Of a stretch of DNA of 64,000 bases, positions 1 to 8,402 are shown in pieces. Both the position numbers and the translations under genes were made by a program. The notes below the pieces were generated by a model. The model worked only from the letters and a program-made list of their open reading frames with translations, was not told the origin of the DNA and made no database searches. The stretch covers positions 310,001 through 374,000 of the forward strand of contig NZ_FXXB01000006.1 in the NCBI RefSeq assembly GCF_900184245.1. Direction: 5' to 3'. The stretch comes from Brachybacterium massiliense. GTDB taxonomy: Bacteria > Actinomycetota > Actinomycetes > Actinomycetales > Dermabacteraceae. Every line of letters begins with the position of its first letter. The first letter of the stretch is position 1.

Positions 1-380
1 CGGATGTCGTCGGCCTCCAGCTGGAGCGTGCCGCGCTTGGTCCAGAAGGTGGGCTTGGCATGGATCACCACTCGGGCACCGGGCACCGGTTCGACGGGCA
101 GGGCGCGCAGCACGTGCTCGCGCACGGGCACGGAGAAGGACATGTCCACGTCGATGTCGCGCAGCGTCATGAAGCTCAGCCCGGAGCCCGGGCGCCGGTT
201 CAGCTGCACGATCTCGCCCTCGACCCACAGCGGGGACATGCGCGCGACGTACTCGCCGACCTTCACCGACAGCTGCCGCAGCGGCCAGGGGTTCTCCGCA
301 GTGGTCTGCGCCGCGGTGGCGGCGAGGGCGGGCCGCGCCGCCGCGCCGCCGTCCGTGCCGGGCTCGGGAGTCTGCGTCAT
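1..380 (-). CDS. xseA: Exodeoxyribonuclease VII large subunit, N-terminal part (runs off window start)
   Basis: The complement strand reads from an ATG at 378-380 to the window edge, giving about 126 residues. After a ~30-residue Ala/Thr-rich leader comes the OB-fold region typical of Xse[35 protein letters not shown], then a strand matching the LRD-containing DNA-binding fold and [15 protein letters not shown]. XseA is the large subunit of exonuclease VII, which degrades single-stranded DNA in the cytoplasm. It is divergent from ispH, the usual arrangement in actinobacteria, where xseA-xseB lie next to ispH. A CAGAGT hexamer lies 6 nt before the ATG, suggesting leaderless transcription. The catalytic domain is outside the window. 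Confidence 0.9.
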   Translation of the reverse strand, partial: MTQTPEPGTDGGAAARPALAATAAQTTAENPWPLRQLSVKVGEYVARMSPLWVEGEIVQLNRRPGSGLSFMTLRDIDVDMSFSVPVREHVLRALPVEPVPGARVVIHAKPTFWTKRGTLQLEADDI

Positions 381-515
381 GGGTCCACTCTGGCACGAGC
401 ACCGGACAGCCGAGCGCCGCCCCGGCCGCTGTGGATGCGCCCGGCCTGTGGAGGGATGGTGAGTCTTGCCCCACCACCCTCCCACCAGCGTGCTTCCGCT
501 CCTACGATGGGAGGC

Positions 516-1520
516 GTGAGCACCGGAACCGTCCTTCTTGCCGAGCCGCGCGGCTACTGCGCGGGAGTCGATCGTGCCGTCGTCGCCGTCGAACGTGCCC
601 TGGAGCATTACGACGAGACGATCTACGTGCGTCACGAGATCGTCCACAACAAGTTCGTCGTGGACCGCCTGAAGGAGAAGGGCGCCGTGTTCGTCGAGGA
701 GGTCGACGAGATCCCCGAGGGCTCGCTCGTGATCTTCTCCGCCCACGGCATCTCCCCGAAGGTGCGCGAGATGGCCGAGGAGCGCAACCTCCGCACCATC
801 GATGCGACCTGCCCCCTGGTCACCAAGGTCCACAAGGAGGCGGTGCGCTTCGCCCGCCAGGACTACGACATCCTGCTGGTGGGCCACGAGGGCCACGAGG
901 AGGTCGAGGGCACCGCGGGCGAGGCCCCCGATCACGTGCAGGTCGTGAACTCTCCCGATGACGTCCACAAGGTCACCGTGCGCGATCCCGAGAAGGTCGT
1001 CTGGCTGTCCCAGACCACCCTCAGCGTCGACGAGACGATGGAGACGGTCGACAAGCTCCGCGAGCGCTTTCCCACCCTGCAGTCCCCGCCCAGCGATGAC
1101 ATCTGCTACGCCACCCAGAACCGTCAGGTCGCGATCAAGAAGATCGCCCCCGACGCCGATCTGGTGCTGGTGGTCGGCTCCCCGAACTCCTCGAACTCGG
1201 TGCGCCTGATGGAGGTCGCCAAGGAGGCCGGGGCCAAGGCCTCCCACCGCATCGACTCGATCCACGAGCTGCGTGACGAGTGGTTCGAGGGCGTCGAGAC
1301 CGTGGGAGTGACCTCCGGTGCCTCGGTGCCGGACGTGCTGGTCCAGCAGCTGCTGAACGTGCTCGCCGAGCGCGGCTTCGGCGATGTCAAGCCCGTGCGC
1401 ACCGCCACCGAGGACCTCATGTTCTCCCTGCCGCGCGAGCTGCGCCAGGAGATGAAGAACCGCGGCGTGGCCGACACCCGCAAGAAGCCCACCGGCGAGT
1501 CCGCGACCGCCGAGTCCTGA
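516..1520 (+). CDS. ispH: 4-hydroxy-3-methylbut-2-enyl diphosphate reductase
   Basis: IspH (LytB) catalyses the last step of the non-mevalonate isoprenoid pathway, reducing HMBPP to IPP and DMAPP with a 4Fe-4S cluster. With the GTG at 516 the protein has 334 residues, a normal length. The three cluster cysteines are visible at about residues 15 (RGYCAGV), 99 ([11 protein letters not shown]) and 197 (DDICYATQN). [11 protein letters not shown] and [11 protein letters not shown] are further family signatures. The start is chosen because TACGAT (503-508) lies 7 nt before GTG 516, a leaderless promoter; the in-frame ATG at 507 would overlap that hexamer. It is divergent from xseA and convergent with rmuC. 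Confidence 0.96.
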   Translation: MSTGTVLLAEPRGYCAGVDRAVVAVERALEHYDETIYVRHEIVHNKFVVDRLKEKGAVFVEEVDEIPEGSLVIFSAHGISPKVREMAEERNLRTIDATCPLVTKVHKEAVRFARQDYDILLVGHEGHEEVEGTAGEAPDHVQVVNSPDDVHKVTVRDPEKVVWLSQTTLSVDETMETVDKLRERFPTLQSPPSDDICYATQNRQVAIKKIAPDADLVLVVGSPNSSNSVRLMEVAKEAGAKASHRIDSIHELRDEWFEGVETVGVTSGASVPDVLVQQLLNVLAERGFGDVKPVRTATEDLMFSLPRELRQEMKNRGVADTRKKPTGESATAES

Positions 1521-1540
1521 GCCTCGACCCCGAGCGCTGA

Positions 1541-1559
1541 CGCCCTGCGCCGCAGGGCG
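1541..1559. terminator. Hairpin between convergent ispH and rmuC
   Basis: CGCCCTGC, a 3-nt loop and GCAGGGCG form a perfect 8-bp GC stem 21 nt after the ispH stop and just beyond the rmuC stop. Its position between convergent genes suggests a bidirectional terminator. There is no U-tract, as is common in high-GC actinobacteria. Confidence 0.55.
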
Positions 1560-1563
1560 GAGG

Positions 1564-2775
1564 TCAGCCGGCCGAGCGGTGCTCGTGCTGGCCGGAGCTG
1601 CGCGTACCCGGATCGGCGAGCTCCGCGATCTCCTCGTCCTCGAGGGTGCGGGCACGGCGGGTGAGCTGCTCGACCTCGTCCAGCGCGGTGCCGGTCAGCT
1701 CGAGCTCCTCGAACCGCCGGGCGGTGACCATCACCCGGGACTGCAGCGAGCCCACCGCCTCGTTGAACGCCGCGACCGAGGAATCCAGGGAGCGGCCCAC
1801 CTTGCTCAGGTGCGAGGTGAACGTCCCCAGGCGGTGATGCAGCTCGCGACCGGCATCGAGCACCTCCCTCGCATCACGGTTCAGGGCGTCCGTGCGCCAG
1901 GTGTGGGCGACGGTGCGCAGCAGCGCCATCAGCGTGGCGGGGGAGGCGATCACCACCTCGCGGGTGAAGGCGTCCTCGAGCAGGTCGGGGTCCGTCTCGA
2001 GCGCGGCGGCGAGCACGCCGTCGCTGGGCACGAACAGCACCGTGAACTCCGGCGTGTCTCCGAGCGCCTTCCAGTACGCCTTCGCGGAGATCACCCCGAC
2101 GTGATGGCGCAGCGCCTTCGCGTGGGCCTTGCGGCGCGCCGCGGCGCGCTGCGGATCGATCTCCTCGGTCGCATCGAGGTAGGCGTCCATCGGGGCCTTC
2201 GCGTCGACCACCACGCGCCGGCCCCCGGAGAGGTGGACCACGAGGTCCGGGCGTTGCCCGGCGTTCCCGTCGGCCCGCGTGCCGGAGAGCTGCTCGGTGA
2301 AGTCGACGTGCTCGAGCATGCCCGCGGCCTCGACGATCCGTCGAAGCTGCACCTCTCCCCAGCGGCCCCGCGCGGTGGGTGCGCGCAGCGCGGCGGTCAG
2401 CGCGCTGGTGCCCGTCTCGAGGGACTGCGCGCGCTGCGCGAGCTGGGTGAGGTGGGAGCGCAGCGCCCCCTCGGCGTCGATGCGCGCCGCCTCGGAGCGG
2501 GCCAGCGCGCGCTCGAGCTGGGAGAGGGTCGCGGTGATCGGGGCGAGGGTGCGCTGGAGCTCGGCCTCGCGCTCCTCCTCCGCGGCGTCGCGCCGGGCGA
2601 CGTCCCGCTCATGACGCTCGTCGGCCAGGCGCAGCAGCTGCCCGGAGGCGTCGGCCGAAGTGCGCAGGCGCGCCTCTGCGACCCGGGCGCGCTCGCGCAT
2701 CACCAGCCAGGTCACGACCGCACCGAGGGTCGCGCCGAGAGCCAGGCCCAGCAGCAGCATCAATGTTCCGCTCAT
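1564..2775 (-). CDS. rmuC: DNA recombination protein RmuC
   Basis: The 403-residue product begins with one membrane segment (about residues 4-26, LMLLLGLALGATLGAVVTWL), followed by an Ala/Arg/Glu-rich coiled coil (about 30-115). The RmuC core (about 130-370) contains RGRWGEVQLRRIVEAAGM, VVVDAKAPMDAYLDA and FTVLFVPSDGVLAAALE, the last two resembling the restriction-nuclease-like fold of the family. RmuC is a membrane-anchored putative nuclease that limits DNA inversions at short inverted repeats. Order and length are normal. It is convergent with ispH and shares the intergenic hairpin. Confidence 0.92.
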   Translation of the reverse strand: MSGTLMLLLGLALGATLGAVVTWLVMRERARVAEARLRTSADASGQLLRLADERHERDVARRDAAEEEREAELQRTLAPITATLSQLERALARSEAARIDAEGALRSHLTQLAQRAQSLETGTSALTAALRAPTARGRWGEVQLRRIVEAAGMLEHVDFTEQLSGTRADGNAGQRPDLVVHLSGGRRVVVDAKAPMDAYLDATEEIDPQRAAARRKAHAKALRHHVGVISAKAYWKALGDTPEFTVLFVPSDGVLAAALETDPDLLEDAFTREVVIASPATLMALLRTVAHTWRTDALNRDAREVLDAGRELHHRLGTFTSHLSKVGRSLDSSVAAFNEAVGSLQSRVMVTARRFEELELTGTALDEVEQLTRRARTLEDEEIAELADPGTRSSGQHEHRSAG

Positions 2776-2846
2776 GCCGTCAGCAGATCACAGGGGTGGG
2801 ACACTCCAGCTGCGCCACGCCTGAGGGCCCGCTGCGGCGGAGCGTC

Positions 2847-3251
2847 TCAGGAGGGCAGGGTGCCGGTGCGGAGCAGGTGCTCGAACTCGCGGGCGAAGCG
2901 CTCGGCATCCGCCTTGCGGTGGGGCATCATCTTCAGGTCGCGGCCCGAGGTGGTGACCTTCAGGCGGGAGAACACGCCCGGACGGTACTGGACCCCGGTC
3001 ACCTCGGCGGCAGGGACCTCACGCTTGATCTTGGCCTTCTTCATGGGGCCGGCCACGGAGGCCAGCAGGAAACGGGCGGCGGTCGCGATCATCACGTCGG
3101 GGAAGTCGCCGGCCACGCCCGGCAGCACCAGCAGCACCTCCTCCTCGGGATGGAGCAGGGCGGGGATGTCACGGCGCAGGCCCGGACTCTCGAACAGCTC
3201 GTTGCGGTTGAGTGCGGTCGCATAGGACATGGCGGCGCGGCTGACTGTCAT
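2847..3251 (-). CDS. PH-like domain protein (YokE-like)
   Basis: This 134-residue protein has no signal peptide or membrane span. The middle and C-terminal part (about residues 35-130) alternates short hydrophobic strands (VLLVLPGVAGD, FLLASVAGPMKKAKI, AEVTGVQYRPGVFSRLKVTT) and ends in a helix rich in charged residues, a pattern typical of bacterial PH-like (YokE/bPH) domains. Cellular role unknown. The ATG is preceded at 7 nt by TAGACT (3259-3264 on the complement), a leaderless promoter. It lies downstream of nothing obvious and is separated from rmuC by about 70 bp. Confidence 0.65.
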   Translation of the reverse strand: MTVSRAAMSYATALNRNELFESPGLRRDIPALLHPEEEVLLVLPGVAGDFPDVMIATAARFLLASVAGPMKKAKIKREVPAAEVTGVQYRPGVFSRLKVTTSGRDLKMMPHRKADAERFAREFEHLLRTGTLPS

Positions 3252-3403
3252 GCCCCCGAGTCTAGGGACCGGGCGGCGCGCGGCATGGGGAGGCGATGGG
3301 CAGTTCTCCCCATCGCTTTCCTCGGGCGCGGGTTCTACCGTGGTGAGGCAGGACGAGCAGGGGTTCGTCCGATACTGGCCGACAAGCGATCTCGAGGGTG
3401 GAC

Positions 3404-4435
3404 ATGAACGGCTTCATGGGGGCGGACACCGACGCGCTGCGCGCGCACTCCGAGCGTGTTGCGGAGCGAGCTCAGGCGCTGCTCGCGCTCCGCGATTCGC
3501 TCGAGCCGCTGGTGATGAACGAGGAGATCTGGCGCGGCGCCGATGCGGAGCGCTTCCGTGCCTCCTGGTCCAGCCAGACCTCGAACCTGTTCCAGCTGCG
3601 CTCGGAGGAGCTGACCGGCCACCGCGAGGAGCTGCGTCAGCACGCCGAGGAGCAGGACACCGCCTCGAGCGTCGACGGCGGCAACGGGGGCGTCGATGCG
3701 CCGTTCAGCCCGCTGGGGTTCCTCAAGGACCTCATCAAGGACGGGCAGGGGATCTACAAGGGCATCAAGTCCCTCACCGACTTCCTCGGCCGCATCCCGT
3801 CGGCCGCGGACGAGTTCGCCGATCTCGCGCGCCACGGTCTGGAGGGCCTGTGGAAGCAGTCCTACCTCGATGAGCTCTTCAAGGGCGGCAAGGGGTGGCA
3901 GGCGGGTGCCGAGAAGCTGCTCGGCAAGCTCGGCCTGCCCACCTCGCTCGGCAGCTGGGAGCCGCTGAAGGTCCTCAACAAGCTCGACGACGTCGCCCCG
4001 TGGCTGCAGACGGCGAGCAAGGGCATCGGCAAGGCGCTGCCCTTCCTCGACGTGGGCATGGGCATCCACCAGATCGCCACGGCGGACAACTGGTACGACC
4101 GCTCCAGCGGGATCATCTCGACCATCGGCGGCGGGCTGATGATCGCCGCGCCGTTCACCGGGCCCGCGGCGCCGATCGTCGGCGCCGTCGGTGCGGGCCT
4201 CGGCCTGGTCTCCGCCGGGATGGACATCGGCAAGACCATCTACGAGAACTGGGACGGCATCACCGAGACCGTCGGCAACGCCGTCTCCTCGGGGGTCGAC
4301 TTCGTGACCGACACCGCCTCGAGCGTGAGCGACGCCGTGGGCAACGCCGCAGACACCATCTCCGACGGGATCAGCGATGTCGCCTCGAGCGTGAGCGACG
4401 GTCTGGGCCGGCTCGGGGACGCCTTCGGGTTCTGA
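3404..4435 (+). CDS. WXG100/LXG-like protein with hydrophobic, repeat-rich C-terminus
   Basis: The product has 343 residues from ATG 3404 (GAGGGTGG lies just upstream; the in-frame GTG at 3398 is an alternative). The first ~95 residues form two helices joined by WRGADAERFRASW, the W-x-G hairpin of the WXG100/EsxA superfamily, followed by Glu/Gln-rich helix. Residues ~230-285 are hydrophobic and Gly/Ala-rich (IISTIGGGLMIAAPFTGPAA, IVGAVGAGLGLVSAGMDIG). The C-terminus carries about three amphipathic repeats of the type SSVSDAVGN. This looks like a type VII secretion substrate or polymorphic-toxin-type scaffold. No ESX/Yuk machinery is nearby, and the toxin or membrane role is inference. Confidence 0.6.
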   Translation: MNGFMGADTDALRAHSERVAERAQALLALRDSLEPLVMNEEIWRGADAERFRASWSSQTSNLFQLRSEELTGHREELRQHAEEQDTASSVDGGNGGVDAPFSPLGFLKDLIKDGQGIYKGIKSLTDFLGRIPSAADEFADLARHGLEGLWKQSYLDELFKGGKGWQAGAEKLLGKLGLPTSLGSWEPLKVLNKLDDVAPWLQTASKGIGKALPFLDVGMGIHQIATADNWYDRSSGIISTIGGGLMIAAPFTGPAAPIVGAVGAGLGLVSAGMDIGKTIYENWDGITETVGNAVSSGVDFVTDTASSVSDAVGNAADTISDGISDVASSVSDGLGRLGDAFGF

Positions 4436-4511
4436 GCTCGCAGCTCGTGCCCCGTCGGGCCCGTGCCCGCACACTGCAGAAGACCCCCGCCCGCACCCAT
4501 AGGATGAGGCC

Positions 4512-5336
4512 ATGAGCAACCCCGCACTGTTCACCGAACGCGATGCCGCCGGCGCCTACGAGATCCTCGCCGCCGCCTCCGAGGCGCCGTCGGTCCTCGC
4601 GGTGCTCACCGATGAGGAGCTCGTCGCCCTCGGCGGCGCCGACGCCGTCCAGATCAGCGGATCCCCGTTCCTCGATCAGCTCGAGACCGCCGGCGAGGTC
4701 TCCGCCTCGATCGCGCTGCGGTCGCTGATCGCGCGCGGCCTGGTCACCCTCGACGAGACCCCGGCCGAGCCCGAGGGGGAGCAGCTCTCCACCGGCGAGT
4801 CAGCCCCTGCCCGCGCCGTGCAGCTCGACCGCACCCTCGCGGGCCTGATGACCCTGCGCGGTGCGCCCCGCGCCCTGATGAACCTCACCCGCCGCGTCGC
4901 CGAGCAGTCCACCTCGATCACGGTCTACGTGTTCCCCGAGGGCGGCGTGCTCGAGGAGCTCGTCACCGCTGACGGCTACCACCACTTCAGCGTCCCCACC
5001 CGCGCGGCGCTGCCGGAGCGCCTGGCCCGGTACATCGACCAGGCGCAGGTCGCGGGCAGCGAGGACCGGGTGGTGTTCGAGGGGCCGACGGCGACGCTCG
5101 AGGCACCCGGCGAGGCGATCGCCCAGCAGCTCGCCGACACCCGGGCGATGACGGTGATGACCGCCGCGGGCGCCGAGGGCGCGGGAGCCCAGGTCAGCCT
5201 GATGGCCACCTCCGAGGCCGTGCTCGCGATGGACACCCCGGAGGCGATGAGCGAGAGCACCGAGGTGCGCGAGGTCAGCGCGGAGGGCCTGGTCGCGCTG
5301 ATCGCCGCCGCGATCCCCGAGGTGTCCGGACTCTGA
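4512..5336 (+). CDS. Uncharacterised 274-residue protein downstream of the WXG100-like gene
   Basis: I do not recognise a named domain. The product is acidic and Ala-rich with no signal peptide. A central stretch (about 95-150) holds RTLAGLMTLRGAPRALMNL and STSITVYVFPEGGVLEELV, reminiscent in size and alternating strand/helix pattern of EspG-type ESX chaperones. That comparison is weak. It follows the WXG100-like gene by 76 nt in the same direction but has its own leaderless promoter: TAGGAT (4500-4505) 6 nt before ATG 4512. A chaperone or partner of the preceding protein is a guess from position. Confidence 0.5.
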   Translation: MSNPALFTERDAAGAYEILAAASEAPSVLAVLTDEELVALGGADAVQISGSPFLDQLETAGEVSASIALRSLIARGLVTLDETPAEPEGEQLSTGESAPARAVQLDRTLAGLMTLRGAPRALMNLTRRVAEQSTSITVYVFPEGGVLEELVTADGYHHFSVPTRAALPERLARYIDQAQVAGSEDRVVFEGPTATLEAPGEAIAQQLADTRAMTVMTAAGAEGAGAQVSLMATSEAVLAMDTPEAMSESTEVREVSAEGLVALIAAAIPEVSGL

Positions 5337-5408
5337 CCCCGGCAGGGTCCGCGATCTCACCCGTCGCGGGGCGGTTCGGGGGAGCCCGGTCCCGTAGACT
5401 CACCTCCC

Positions 5409-6494
5409 GTGGCTCTTACTATCGGAATCGTCGGTCTGCCCAACGTCGGCAAGTCCACCCTGTTCAACGCCCTGACCCGCGCTGAGGTCCTCGCGGCGAA
5501 CTACCCGTTCGCGACCATCGACCCCAACGTGGGCGTGGTGCCGCTGCCGGACCCGCGCCTGGCGCAGCTCGCCGAGATCTTCGGCAGCCAGAAGCTGCTG
5601 CCCGCGACCGTGTCCTTCGTGGACATCGCCGGCATCGTCAAGGGCGCGAGCGAGGGGGAGGGCCTGGGTAACAAGTTCCTCGCAAACATCCGCGAGGCCG
5701 AGGCCATCTGCCAGGTCACCCGGGCCTTCGCCGATCCAGACGTGACCCGTGTGGAGGGCTCCGTCGACGCCGCTGGCGACATGGAGACCATCACCACCGA
5801 GCTGATCCTCGCCGATCTCCAGACCATCGAGAACTCGATGCAACGCCTGGAGAAGGAGACCAAGCGCGGCCTGCTGGACTCGGCAGTGCTCGACAACGTC
5901 ATCAAGGCCAAGGCCCTGCTGGAGACCGGCAGGACCCTCTACCAGGGCGCGGACGCCGCGGGCATCGATGTCACCGCGCTGCGCGAGCTGCAGCTGATGA
6001 CCGCCAAGCCCTTCATCTACGTGTTCAACACCGACGAGGAGGGCCTCGCGGACACCGCGATGCAGGAGCGCATGCGCGCCCTCGTGGCCCCCGCGGAGGC
6101 GATCTTCCTCGACGCGAAGTTCGAATCCGAGCTCATCGAGCTCGACGCCGACGAAGCCGCCGAGATGCTCGAGAGCACCGGCCAGGAGGAGTCCGGCCTG
6201 GACCAGCTCGCCCGCGTCGGCTTCGACACCCTGGGCCTGCAGACCTACCTCACCGCCGGACCCAAGGAGTCCCGCGCCTGGACGATTCCCAAGGGCGCCA
6301 CCGCCCCGCAGGCCGCCGGCGTCATCCACACCGACTTCGAGCGCGGCTTCATCAAGGCCGAGATCGTCTCCTTCGACGAGCTCGTCGAGGCGGGTTCCAT
6401 GGCTGAAGCCAAGGCGAAGGGCAAGGTGCGCATGGAGGGCAAGGAATACGTCATGCGCGACGGGGATGTGGTTGAATTCAGGTTTAATGTCTAA
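5409..6494 (+). CDS. ychF: Redox-regulated ATPase / ribosome-binding GTPase YchF
   Basis: This 361-residue OBG-family P-loop NTPase shows G1 GLPNVGKST (about 9-17), the switch region [10 protein letters not shown] (72-81) and FNTDEEG in place of the usual NKxD, as expected for the ATP-preferring YchF/Ola1 branch. A coiled coil follows, then a C-terminal TGS domain ending EFRFNV. It binds ribosomes and modulates stress responses. GTG 5409 is preceded by TAGACT (5395-5400). The last codons (GAA TTC AGG TTT AAT GTC TAA) are unlike the GC-rich codons of the rest of the gene, and the standard-codon version of the same end is found repeatedly downstream. The 3' end has probably been exchanged during integration of foreign DNA. 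Confidence 0.97.
   Translation: MALTIGIVGLPNVGKSTLFNALTRAEVLAANYPFATIDPNVGVVPLPDPRLAQLAEIFGSQKLLPATVSFVDIAGIVKGASEGEGLGNKFLANIREAEAICQVTRAFADPDVTRVEGSVDAAGDMETITTELILADLQTIENSMQRLEKETKRGLLDSAVLDNVIKAKALLETGRTLYQGADAAGIDVTALRELQLMTAKPFIYVFNTDEEGLADTAMQERMRALVAPAEAIFLDAKFESELIELDADEAAEMLESTGQEESGLDQLARVGFDTLGLQTYLTAGPKESRAWTIPKGATAPQAAGVIHTDFERGFIKAEIVSFDELVEAGSMAEAKAKGKVRMEGKEYVMRDGDVVEFRFNV
6459..6494 (+). repeat. ychF-end site 0 (inside ychF)
   Basis: This is the reference copy of the ~50-bp site repeated through 30.2 kb. It encodes [11 protein letters not shown] and stop, but uses AT-rich third positions (GGTTTAATGTC) where every other copy has the GC-rich form (TTCAACGTG or TTCAATGTG). 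It marks the left boundary of the accessory region. Confidence 0.8.
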
Positions 6495-6606
6495 AAAAGC
6501 GCGTCTGACCAGGGGTTTTGCCTTCGCGGCTTCCGATTTGGCTTGGCGGACGAGTTCCGATCTACCATCAGTTGCTAAGCGTTTGGTCCGCTGACCTGGG
6601 ACTTTG

Positions 6607-6639
6607 ATCGGCCCCTGCGGATCTTCCGCAGGGGCCGAT
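6607..6639 (+). terminator. Strong hairpin downstream of ychF
   Basis: ATCGGCCCCTGCGGA, a TCT loop and TCCGCAGGGGCCGAT make a perfect 15-bp stem. It lies 112 nt after the ychF stop, unusually far away. The AT-richer sequence between stop and hairpin fits the idea that DNA was inserted at the ychF end. Confidence 0.75.
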
Positions 6640-6779
6640 TCTGCTCTCTGCGGTGCGGGAGCGCCTCTGGGACGCAGCCTCGGCTGGCCAATGCTGCGGA
6701 GGGTTCGAGTCGTTCGACGCGCGATCTCTCGGCAGGTGCGCTGACTCAATAAGCAGCCTGACTCAATAGTCGGTCGCCT

Positions 6780-7062
6780 CGACGACGCCGCGGTTCACTG
6801 GAGCAGGTCTCGTTCCGCCAGAGTGCGAGTGATCTCGTCCCACTGGGAGCTCGCGATCAGTTGGCGGTGCCGGCGCAAGGCGGTCTGCCATGGCCCGAAC
6901 TCTGCTGGGAGCTCGCGCCACGTGATGCCGGTGCGGGTCTTGTAGAGAGCGGCGTCGACGATCGTGCGTCAGTGTGTGGACGCCCGCGGCGAGGGCCCTC
7001 TTCTGAATGAACGATGTGCTCGATCCAGCTCCATTGTTCATCTGTGAGTCGTTGATAGCCAG
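6780..7062 (-). mobile_element. IS5-family transposase remnant (frameshifted orfA)
   Basis: Read on the complement, 7062-6975 encodes QRLTDEQWSWIEHIV and GPRRGRPHT. After a frame change near 6970 the reading continues with TIVDAALYKTRTGITWREL and EFGPWQTALRRHRQL, then a stop. This is the N-terminal helix-turn-helix and DUF4096-type part of IS5-group transposases, truncated before the DDE domain. The element is dead. The flanking sequence contains two direct copies of CTGACTCAATA (6741-6771), which I could not assign to the element ends. Confidence 0.7.
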
Positions 7063-7520
7063 GCTGGAGGCCTTCGACGCCTTGACATCGCCACTGTGAT
7101 CGGCTCGGTTTCGTTCAGTCAGCCGCGATGATCATGCGCAACCCACGGGTGTTGCGTGGTTAGGCTATTAAAAACGTACGCGTGAGGAAGATGCTCGTGG
7201 CGTCACCGCAGGGCATTGTATTAAATTTATCGCCTGAACAGGAATGGCCGGTAAACGAGATTTTTTATGCCCTCGAAGCTCGCGGTTTCCCGCGCCAGAG
7301 GCAAACTCCGCATATCAGTATTGCTTTTTCGCAAACCGGGGGGGGGGGGTGGTGGGTCTGAAGGGTGGCCAGCGAGTGGATACATTGCGCGGACATGCGC
7401 GCAATCTGTTTGGAATCAATCCGTTTCGTCGACGCTCGCCCGTCGCCCTTAAAGCCGCGATCATCCCCCTCATTCCCAGACTTATTGAGCTATTGGGCCC
7501 TTCGAGCGAGTGAGGGGGAC
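7063..7520. other. AT-rich foreign patch with a 12-G tract and a small ORF
   Basis: No conserved gene is recognised in these ~460 bp. Base composition drops sharply at about 7150-7340. An ORF on the plus strand from ATG 7191 to TGA 7361 (56 residues) contains the coherent stretch LNLSPEQEWPVNEIFYALE and RGFPRQRQTPHISIAF with non-actinobacterial codon choice. It ends in a run of exactly 12 G (7338-7349). One G more or fewer changes the frame and, in one of the two cases, removes the stop until 7513. It is probably a fragment of transferred DNA; the G-run may also be an assembly weak point. Confidence 0.4.
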
Positions 7521-7970
7521 CTAGAGTCCTGGGACCTCGCTCATCGCCGTGATCGTTTTCGGTGCTTCGCCATCGTACTCAAAGTGCAAGAACTTGTTAC
7601 CGGCTGCGAACACGTCGAATGCTCCGCCCGATATCACGGGATCACCAAAGAAGGACGTGACAGTCTTGCGATCTGTGCTGGTGAGCTCGAGACCGTCGAT
7701 GAGGCTATTGGGAGTTGGGTACGTTCCGCTACTATCGCTGTCGTTGATGGAAATGAATACAGCCTTTGCGAGCGGTGAATCAGGCACGCCCTCGTAGAGA
7801 ACAGTGACGCCCTGGTTTGTAAATTCTCGATACATTTCCCCTTCGGGAAACAGGTCATCCTCGTAACTGGGTCCGACGAGGCCCAGGAGACCAAGACCGC
7901 CAGCACCAAATACTCCCTGGCCGAGAGCGTCGAGAAAAATGGAGACCTCGCCGGTGATCTGTTCCGACAT
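7521..7970 (-). CDS. Hypothetical protein, 149 residues
   Basis: Acidic, soluble, no signal peptide, lower GC than the core genes. The first third is Gly/Leu-rich (GQGVFGAGGLGLLGLVG). The rest is predicted mixed alpha/beta with many aromatic and Asp residues, resembling in general character the small immunity or SMI1-like proteins of islands, but I cannot assign a family. GGAAGG lies 8 nt upstream of the ATG at 7970. An inverted repeat CCTCGATC/GATCGAGG sits about 35 nt further upstream and may be its promoter or operator. It stands alone between the foreign patch and IS debris. Confidence 0.5.
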   Translation of the reverse strand: MSEQITGEVSIFLDALGQGVFGAGGLGLLGLVGPSYEDDLFPEGEMYREFTNQGVTVLYEGVPDSPLAKAVFISINDSDSSGTYPTPNSLIDGLELTSTDRKTVTSFFGDPVISGGAFDVFAAGNKFLHFEYDGEAPKTITAMSEVPGL

Positions 7971-8202
7971 GGGGTGCGCCTTCCGTGCGGGCCTCGATCA
8001 TCGTGGCAACGATCGAGGATTCTGACTTAATTGTAACGCGAAAGCCCCACCTCGCAACCGGAGCCTCGAATGAATCGCGGCGGTGCAGGGGGCGGTGAGA
8101 CTAGGTGGTCTGGTCTTTTGCGTGGTGCTGGTGCGTAAGGAGGACAAGGGTGTATCGCCCCGAGTCTGGTGGAGGCTCTGAATCTACGGGAGGATGAGGA
8201 GC

Positions 8203-8402
8203 ATGGCAGCACCGAGGAAGTACCCCGATGAGCTTCGGGAGAGGGCCACGAGGGTTGCCGTGGACGCACGACGGGATCCAGCGACGAAGTCAGGCACGTT
8301 CCGTCGTGTGGGCGAGCAGCTCGGGATTAATCCCGAGACTCTGAGGAACTGGGTCGTGCAGGCCGAGATCGACGAGGGCCATCGGCCTGGGACCAGCAGA
8401 TT
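8203..8402 (+). pseudogene. IS3-family orfA, 3'-truncated
   Basis: From ATG 8203 the reading frame gives MAAPRKYPDELRERATRVA, RRVGEQLGINPETLRNWV and QAEIDEGHRPGTS, the helix-turn-helix/leucine-zipper orfA of IS3-type elements (transposase_8 family). Homology stops at about 8400, where the sequence passes directly into the interior of an ISL3 transposase (RDVPIAGAIEVVWAK in another frame). OrfB is absent. GGGAGG lies upstream. This is a relic created by one element truncating another or by recombination between them. Confidence 0.75.

Noticed and set aside
6741..6771. Direct repeat CTGACTCAATA x2 as IS end or attachment site
   Set aside because: Only 11 bp, not found at the other end of the IS5 remnant and not similar to the ychF-end core.
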